A stretch of 18,270 bases of DNA, taken from NCBI GenBank assembly GCA_002415895.1, contig DIAV01000327.1:3613-21882 (forward strand), in the 5' to 3' direction. Of this stretch, positions 12,445 to 18,270 are shown one piece after another (the stretch's first letter is position 1; every line of letters begins with the position of its first letter). The notes below the pieces were generated by a model. It searched no databases. It was not told the origin of the DNA and saw only the letters and a program-made list of their open reading frames with translations. A program made the position numbers and the translations under genes. Source of the stretch: Anaerolineales bacterium UBA5069. GTDB taxonomy: Bacteria; Chloroflexota; Anaerolineae; Caldilineales; Caldilineaceae.

Positions 12445-15156
12445 ATGCCCATGCACGCGCCGATTCAGGGCGCGATTCCCTCTACAATCCTGCCGTCGTC
12501 AGACACTGCCCACCTGCGAACGCCCTTGAACCACAAAACGCTGCTCTGGGTTGGGGCCGCCGCCGCTGCCGCCCACCTGCTCATCCTCCTACCACTGCAT
12601 ATGGTTGTCCAGGCCGCAGCCGTGCTGCTGCTGGGTGGCCTGCTGCCCGGCCTGCTCCTTGTAGAAGCCGTGACGGGACGCACAGACGCCCCGCCCACGT
12701 TGTGGGAGCGCGCGCTCTTTGCTGTGGCTGCGGGCTATGGCGTCATGGTCATTGTCATGCTGGGGCTCAGCTATCTGCCCGGCACACTGAACCCGTGGCA
12801 AACGCTGCTTGCTTTCGACGTCGTTCTGCTGCTGCTCCTGGCCATTGTGTGGCGGCGCACAGGCATGCCCGCGCCCGGCGCTGCGCACGAGTGGGCCGGC
12901 ATGAACACGCGCTGGCTGGTGGCCGGCGCGCTCGTCCTGCTGATTCTGGGCGGCACGCTGCGCTTTACCAACCTGGGCTACACCGACTTCCAGGGCGACG
13001 AAGCGCGCGCCGCGCTGCGCGCCGCGGCGGTCATCCAGGGCTACGACGACGTGCTCATGCTCCACAAGAAGGGGCCCACAGAGATTCTGCTGCCCACGGC
13101 CATTTACAGCGCCACGGGCGTCTTGAATGAAGCCACGGCGCGCCTTCCCTTTACCATTGCCGGCGTGGTGGCGCTCTTCGCCGTGTGGCTGCTGGGCTGG
13201 CGTATCTTTTCGCCGCTGGCGGGGTGGCTGGCCGCGCTCTTTGTCGCGCTGGATGGCTATTTCATCGGCTTTGCGCGCATTGTGCAGTACCAGAGCATTG
13301 TGCTGCTCATGTCCATTTGCGCGCTCCTGGTGATTGTGCGGCTGGTGCAAAAGCCGCAGGCGCTGGCCCCGTGGCTGAGCATGGCCGCGCTCTTCATTGC
13401 CACAGGCGTACTCTCGCACTATGAAGGTGTGCTTGTGGCCATTCCGGCCGCCTACCTGCTGGGGGTGCTCTGCTGGCGCGAGCGGGCGCGCGGGCGCGCC
13501 CTGCTGGGTGCCGTGGCGATTGCAGCAGGCGTGGGCGCGCTGCTGCTTGGCGTCTTTTACATCCCCTATGTGCTCAATCCGCACTTTGGCGCGACCTACA
13601 CCTATCTCACCGACAGGCGCATTGGCAACTCCTTCCCCTACAACAACCTGCACGATGTCTTCATTCGCACCACGCTCTACAGCACCACCTACGTTGTGCT
13701 GCTGCTGATTGGACTTACAGTCGCGGGCATGGTGGGCGTCTTCATGCGCGGCTGGCAGCGTGCGCTCGCGCTTGCGCTCTCGTTTGCCACCGTGGCGCTG
13801 GCCGCCGTCACCCTATGGAACCCCACATGGGCCACGCTGGGCGCAGCCGCCGATGGCTCCGGCGGCGCGGACTGGGTCGTCATCCCCATGACGATCATGC
13901 TGGGGCTGGTAATTCTTTCGCCGCGTCAGCGCGCCGAACGGCGCGCCATTTGGCTTTGGTTTGGCATGACCATGGTGCTCGCCATCTTCCTGACCGAGAA
14001 GCCCCGCACCCACGTCTATACCTTCTTCATGCCGTGGATGCTGCTTGCGGGCGATGTGGCGGCAAGCGGCTGGCAGTGGCTGCACACACGCATAAGCGCC
14101 CGGAATACGCGTGTGTGGAACCTGATTGGCGCAGGGGTCGCGGGCGCGTTGATTCTCTTCTTTGGCTTCTACGCCTTCCGCATGTTCTCCAGCCGCGACG
14201 AGGTGCTTTTCAACTATGACACAGCGCGCCCCGCCGGCTACTGGACTGTCTACGACGAGCCGGACGACAAGGCGATCTTTGGTTTTCCACTGGACAACGG
14301 CTGGAAGGTCGTGGGCGAACTCTACCGCACAGGGCAAATCGCCGGCCCCTTTGACAGCAGCGAGAAAGAGGCGTGGGTGCCCGCATGGTATGGGCGCGGC
14401 GAAGAACGCTGCCGACGCGATGCCGACTGGTACTTCGAGATTCGCAATCTGGAACCGTGGAGCAACCGCGACCAGCGCGAGATGGAGGGCTTGCTGGCCG
14501 AAGGATTCGAGAAGTGGGGACGCGTGCAGGTGGGTGGCGTCGACAAGATGATTATCTACCAGCGCACGGGCGTCAAAAGCGAGGACCCCGCCATCAATCC
14601 GGTTGACACACCGCTGCAGGGGCTGCCCATCCTCCACCTCGAGGATTTCGCCCCGGCGTTCGATGCCGCGTCCAGCCCGCTGCTCCCACTCACCTACCCG
14701 GCCGTGGACCCCAAAACAATGACACCGATTGGGGCCAACTTCGACAACCTGATCACGCTGGAGGGCTATGCACTCGAAGCGCCAACGCCTCTGCGTGCCG
14801 GTGATCGCTTCCGCCTGACGCTCTACTGGCGCGCGCAGCAGCCCCTCGAGGAGAGCTTCAAGGTCTTCAATCAAGTCTATTTTGGCGACAGCCCCATGAT
14901 TGCCCAGCGGGACGGCTTCCCCGTCTGCGAGGACCGCCATACCGACCAGTGGGACCCGGGCGAACTGATTACAGATAGCTACATGGTGCCTGTGGCCGCC
15001 AATGCGCCCGATGGCCTGTATCCCCTCTACACCGGCCTCTACAACGAGGCGACGGGTGATCGCCTCTCCGTGCTTGATGGCACGGGCGCGCCTGTGGATT
15101 CGCAGGTGCATGTCACCGACATCCGCATTGGCGACGCGCCCGAGTCGATACCATGA
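12445..15156 (+). CDS. GT39-like membrane glycosyltransferase with C-terminal beta domain
   Basis: About 903 residues. Enzymes of this group (PMT/ArnT-like, GT-C fold) move a sugar from a polyprenyl phosphate to an acceptor outside the membrane. Four extra helices lie in ~31-137, then the core starts at ~156. The first outer loop has YTDFQGDEARAALRAA, where Asp185-Glu186 fits the catalytic acidic motif. KGPTEILLP and RIVQYQSIVLL follow, with about a dozen helices to ~590. A soluble part has a loop region (~600-745) and a beta domain (~760-900) with LITLEGYAL, FRLTLYWRA and PDGLYPLYTGLYNEATGDRL. The same domain recurs in the next gene. Starts at 12430 or 12451 are possible; 12430 overlaps the -10 box. 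The acceptor is unknown, either a glycolipid or the Thr-rich protein upstream. Its TGA uses the first two bases of a hairpin element. Confidence 0.88.
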   Translation: MPMHAPIQGAIPSTILPSSDTAHLRTPLNHKTLLWVGAAAAAAHLLILLPLHMVVQAAAVLLLGGLLPGLLLVEAVTGRTDAPPTLWERALFAVAAGYGVMVIVMLGLSYLPGTLNPWQTLLAFDVVLLLLLAIVWRRTGMPAPGAAHEWAGMNTRWLVAGALVLLILGGTLRFTNLGYTDFQGDEARAALRAAAVIQGYDDVLMLHKKGPTEILLPTAIYSATGVLNEATARLPFTIAGVVALFAVWLLGWRIFSPLAGWLAALFVALDGYFIGFARIVQYQSIVLLMSICALLVIVRLVQKPQALAPWLSMAALFIATGVLSHYEGVLVAIPAAYLLGVLCWRERARGRALLGAVAIAAGVGALLLGVFYIPYVLNPHFGATYTYLTDRRIGNSFPYNNLHDVFIRTTLYSTTYVVLLLIGLTVAGMVGVFMRGWQRALALALSFATVALAAVTLWNPTWATLGAAADGSGGADWVVIPMTIMLGLVILSPRQRAERRAIWLWFGMTMVLAIFLTEKPRTHVYTFFMPWMLLAGDVAASGWQWLHTRISARNTRVWNLIGAGVAGALILFFGFYAFRMFSSRDEVLFNYDTARPAGYWTVYDEPDDKAIFGFPLDNGWKVVGELYRTGQIAGPFDSSEKEAWVPAWYGRGEERCRRDADWYFEIRNLEPWSNRDQREMEGLLAEGFEKWGRVQVGGVDKMIIYQRTGVKSEDPAINPVDTPLQGLPILHLEDFAPAFDAASSPLLPLTYPAVDPKTMTPIGANFDNLITLEGYALEAPTPLRAGDRFRLTLYWRAQQPLEESFKVFNQVYFGDSPMIAQRDGFPVCEDRHTDQWDPGELITDSYMVPVAANAPDGLYPLYTGLYNEATGDRLSVLDGTGAPVDSQVHVTDIRIGDAPESIP

Positions 15157-15269
15157 AATATTTTGACGCAAAGGCGCAAAGGCGCAAAGGCACGCAAAGA
15201 ACAGCAATTCCTGCTGTTGCTGTGCTTTGCGTGCCTTTGCGCCTTTGCGCCTTTGCGTCAAAATATTTC
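15155..15269. repeat. 115-bp near-perfect hairpin element with CGCAAAGG repeats
   Basis: The left arm (15155-15199) and right arm (15225-15269) are exact 45-base reverse complements, beginning GAAATATTTTGACGC and ending GCGTCAAAATATTTC. Inside, after one mismatch, ACAGCAA pairs with TTGCTGT around a 9-base loop. Each arm contains three tandem CGCAAAGG units plus a partial fourth (CACGCAAAG). There is no transposase or clear target duplication. The element fills nearly all of the gap between the two GT39 genes. It could be a mobile non-autonomous palindrome, or an mRNA-level processing or termination structure. Confidence 0.95.
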
Positions 15270-15296
15270 GTTGCGCAGGTGGGTGTGTAAGCGCCT

Positions 15297-17818
15297 ATGC
15301 GATCTCTATCCCCTCGTTTGCGTACTGCCATTATTCTGCTGCTGCTCTTCTTTGCGGCGTGGCTGCCGCGCGTGCTTGCGCTCGACACCTTCGTCAGTAC
15401 GGATGAACGCAAATGGCTGGCGCGCTCGGGCAACTTTCTGCAGGCCATCACCCACGGCGATCTGGCCCACACCTTCCAGCGCGAGCACCCGGGCGTCACC
15501 GTCATGGCCGCGGGTGCGCTGGGCTTTCTCCAGAAGCTGCCCGATTATCCCGCCCTGGCTCCCGGCCAGTTCACGTGGGAAGTTGAGCACATTGAGGGCT
15601 GGCTAGAGGCCAACAGCACCATCTCGCCGCTGGCGATGATGACCGCAGGGCGCTGGTGGATTGTGCTGGGCGTGGCGCTCACCATTGCGCTGGGCTTTTT
15701 GCCACTGCGCCGCCTCTTTGGCACAGGCCCGGCCATCCTTGCCACGCTCTTCGTCGCGTGGGACCCGTTTGCCATTGGCTTCTCACGCCAGCTTCACCCC
15801 GACGGCTTTGTTGCAGGCTTTACCTATCTCGCGCTGCTCCTTTTTCTCTCCTGGCTCTATACAGGACGGCGGCGGCGCGACCTCATCGCCTCGGGCCTTG
15901 TCATGGGGCTGGCATGGCTCACCAAAACGCCCGCCATCTTTCTCGTGCCCACGGGCGCGCTGCTGATTGCGCTGGAGCTGCTGCGCACGCGCCAATCACC
16001 CGACGGCAAAGAGCGCCGGCGCGTGATTGGGGGCTATGTGCTTTGGGGCGCCATTGCCACGCTCACTTTCGTTGTTCTGTGGCCCTCCATGTGGGTGCAC
16101 CCCTTTGAAACACTGGCGCGTATGGCCGTGGAGATGAGCGACTACGTGGAGCGCCACACCAATATCAACTTCTTCATGGGGCAGCCCGTGGCAGACCCCG
16201 GCCCCTTCTTCTACCCCATTGCGTGGCTCTTTCGCACCACACCCGGCGTTATGGTGGGGCTGGCAGCGGCAGGCGTGCTGGGGTGGCGCAGGCGACAACT
16301 CTTTGCTGCGCCCCTTGTCCGGCGTGCGGCCACGGCGCTGCTGATCTTCGCGCTTGTGTTCGTACTGGGCATGTCGGTGGGCGCAAAGAAGTTCGACCGC
16401 TACATTCTGCCCGCCTTCCTTGCGCTGGATGTGGTGGCGGCGCTGGGCTGGTGGGCGATTGGGCAGGCCGTTGCCCAGTGGCGCGGCGCCACCGGTGCGC
16501 GCGCCCGCCAATGGAGCGCAGGCGTGGCCATTGCGGGGCTGCTTGCGCTCCACGCCATCTTTGCCGCCATTCACTATCCCTATTACCTCACCTACTTCAA
16601 CCCCCTTACAGGGGGCAGCGCCACCGCACCGCGCGCGCTCATCATTGGCTGGGGCGAGGGGCTCAACGAAGCCGCTGCGTGGCTCAACCAGCAGAACAAC
16701 GCCCAGGACCTGCGCGTGGCCGCATGGTACAACGACGGCCCTTTCTCCTATTACTTCAAGGGGCAGGATACGAATCTGGGCAGCGGCTCTGCGCTGGCGT
16801 GGCTCGACACCGACTACGCCGTCACCTATGTCAACCAGTGGCAGCGACAGATTCCCTCACCCGAGGCCGTGGCCTGGTTTGCGGCGCAAACACCCGTGCA
16901 CACTGTGAATTTCCGCGGGCTGGAGCTGGCGCGCGTCTACGATCTGCGCACAGCGCCGCTGGCCGCCTTCCTCGACATTCCCAAGGAGAATGCGGCCACC
17001 TTTGGCGAACAGTTGCGCCTGCTGGCCTATACCATTGAGCCGGCGCAGGTTGCCCCCGGCGAAACGGTGCAGGTGACGCTTTATGAGCAGGCACGCGCGG
17101 CCATGTCCACAAACTACAACGTGCTGCTGCGCCTTGTGAGCGCCACCGGCGAGGAAGTCTGGCGCGAAGATGGCTGGCCCTGGGGCGCGCCCACCACCGC
17201 ATGGCCGCTGCGCGAGGTGCGCCCCGATGGCCATGCTGTAACGCCGCCTGCCGATACGCCCCCGGGCCTCTACAAGCTGCTCATGACCATCTACGATCCT
17301 GCCACGCTGGAGACATTGGACGCACAGTCGCCTGCGGGCACGCCGCTGGGCGATACCGTGGCCGTGGCTGCGCTCCAGGTGGGCGATGCGCCCGCCGCCA
17401 CAGGGGATCGGTGGGCATTCGGCGGCCTGCTGGCGCTGGACGGCGTTTTGCTGGAAAGTACGTCGCGGCCGGGTGCTGATCTCGCCTTGCACTGGAACTG
17501 GGAGAGCCTCGCGCGCACGGCCACGCCCTACACGCTCTTTACACACGTGATCGGGCCGGATGGCGTGCAGGTGGCAGGCATTGATGGCCCGCCGCTGGGG
17601 GGCTTTGCCGCCACCAATCTGCTTCTCCCCGGTCAGCGCTTTGCAGATGCACTCACCGTGCCCCTGCCCGCCGATGCGCCGCCCGGCGTCTACAGCGTGC
17701 AGATGGGGATCTATGACCCTGTCACGGGCGCACGCTTGCCGCTGACAGGCGCGCCACAAGCAAACGCACAGGGCGCTGTGCAGGGCGATACAGCGACCGT
17801 CCTCGAGTTCACCCTGCC

Positions 17819-17822
<4 letters not shown>
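15297..17822 (+). CDS. GT39-like membrane glycosyltransferase with two C-terminal beta domains
   Basis: An 841-residue polytopic enzyme predicted to use a polyprenyl-phosphate sugar donor on the outer face of the membrane. Helix 1 (~11-29) is followed by FVSTDERKWLARSGNF, with Asp36-Glu37 as the likely catalytic acidic pair; RQLHPDGFVAG and LTKTPAIFLVPTGALL are also typical of the family. The membrane part ends near ~450. A globular segment follows (~460-560), then two copies of a beta domain, ~571-695 and ~706-838. Each carries a version of PPG(L/V)Y-x5-IYDP-T, namely PPGLYKLLMTIYDPATLETL and PPGVYSVQMGIYDPVTGARL. ATG 15297 has AGGTGGG 13 bases upstream. The gene overlaps the next by ATGA. 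Substrate and acceptor cannot be told from sequence. Confidence 0.88.

Positions 17823-18270
<448 letters not shown>

Noticed and set aside
15165..15199. CGCAAAGG direct repeats as a CRISPR array
   Set aside because: The units are 8 bases and contiguous, with no spacers and no cas genes; they belong to an inverted-repeat element.
13813..15261. 482-codon minus-strand frame opposite the first GT39 gene
   Set aside because: It starts in the palindromic element and runs antisense to a well-supported membrane enzyme; no domain is recognisable.
15163..15606. Open frame beginning in the hairpin element (Arg/Lys/Gln-rich start)
   Set aside because: It is created by translating the CGCAAAGG repeats and then an off-frame part of the second GT39; the same peptide start appears on both strands because the element is palindromic.

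Overview
The window looks like chromosomal DNA of a GC-rich bacterium. I infer a member of the Chloroflexota (Anaerolineae/Caldilinea-like). The grounds are very large GT39-type membrane glycosyltransferases with an extracytoplasmic C-terminal beta domain, secreted proteins with Thr/Pro linkers plus SH3b and PA14 domains, a compact aa3 oxidase operon, and (CGCAAAGG)n palindromic noncoding repeats. This is inference from gene style, with no 16S rRNA or other marker in the window.

Region 1 (6-5410, minus strand) is a heme-copper cytochrome c oxidase operon. Read in the direction of transcription it is: a small membrane protein resembling a subunit II helical hairpin, subunit II (CuA), subunit I, subunit IV, subunit III, then after a hairpin the assembly factor CtaG. 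Subunit I has the Tyr-Ser replacement of the usual helix VI Glu (YSHPAVY), the hallmark of A2-type oxidases. Subunit II has a complete CuA site and no fused cytochrome c.

Region 2 (5411-5793) is a divergent control region. It has a strong sigma70-like promoter reading right, flanked by two 7-1-7 inverted repeats of Fur-family type. On the cox side there is a plausible leftward promoter with an 18-bp Rex- or CRP/FNR-like palindrome upstream.

Region 3 (5794-8379, plus strand) is a two-gene unit: a PerR/Fur-like metalloregulator and a P1B-4 metal-exporting ATPase (SPC and HEGST motifs, no N-terminal metal-binding domain). By analogy with PerR/Fur-controlled PfeT and FrvA, this is probably a ferrous-iron or cobalt efflux module under its own repressor. 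Metal export next to a heme/copper oxidase is suggestive, but no direct link is shown.

Region 4 (8380-10661) has two long perfect hairpins between convergent genes, a minus-strand single-domain SIS sugar-phosphate isomerase-like gene, and a plus-strand lipoprotein of unknown function built from two internal repeats, ending in a textbook terminator.

Region 5 (10662-18270, plus strand) is a cell-surface and glycosylation cluster: a secreted SH3b + 2xPA14 protein, then three GT39-like polyprenyl-phosphate-sugar-dependent glycosyltransferases, the last cut by the window edge. Two of these carry one and two copies of the same C-terminal domain. A 115-bp, nearly perfect hairpin element lies between the first two and supplies two bases of the first one's stop codon. 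Several genes here are preceded by a shared extended -10 box (GTG[C/G]TA[A/C]AAT). In two cases it lies so close to the start codon that the mRNA is probably leaderless. The most novel-looking items are the giant hairpin element, the duplicated-domain lipoprotein, the Fur-box/promoter arrangement and the shared GT39 C-terminal module.
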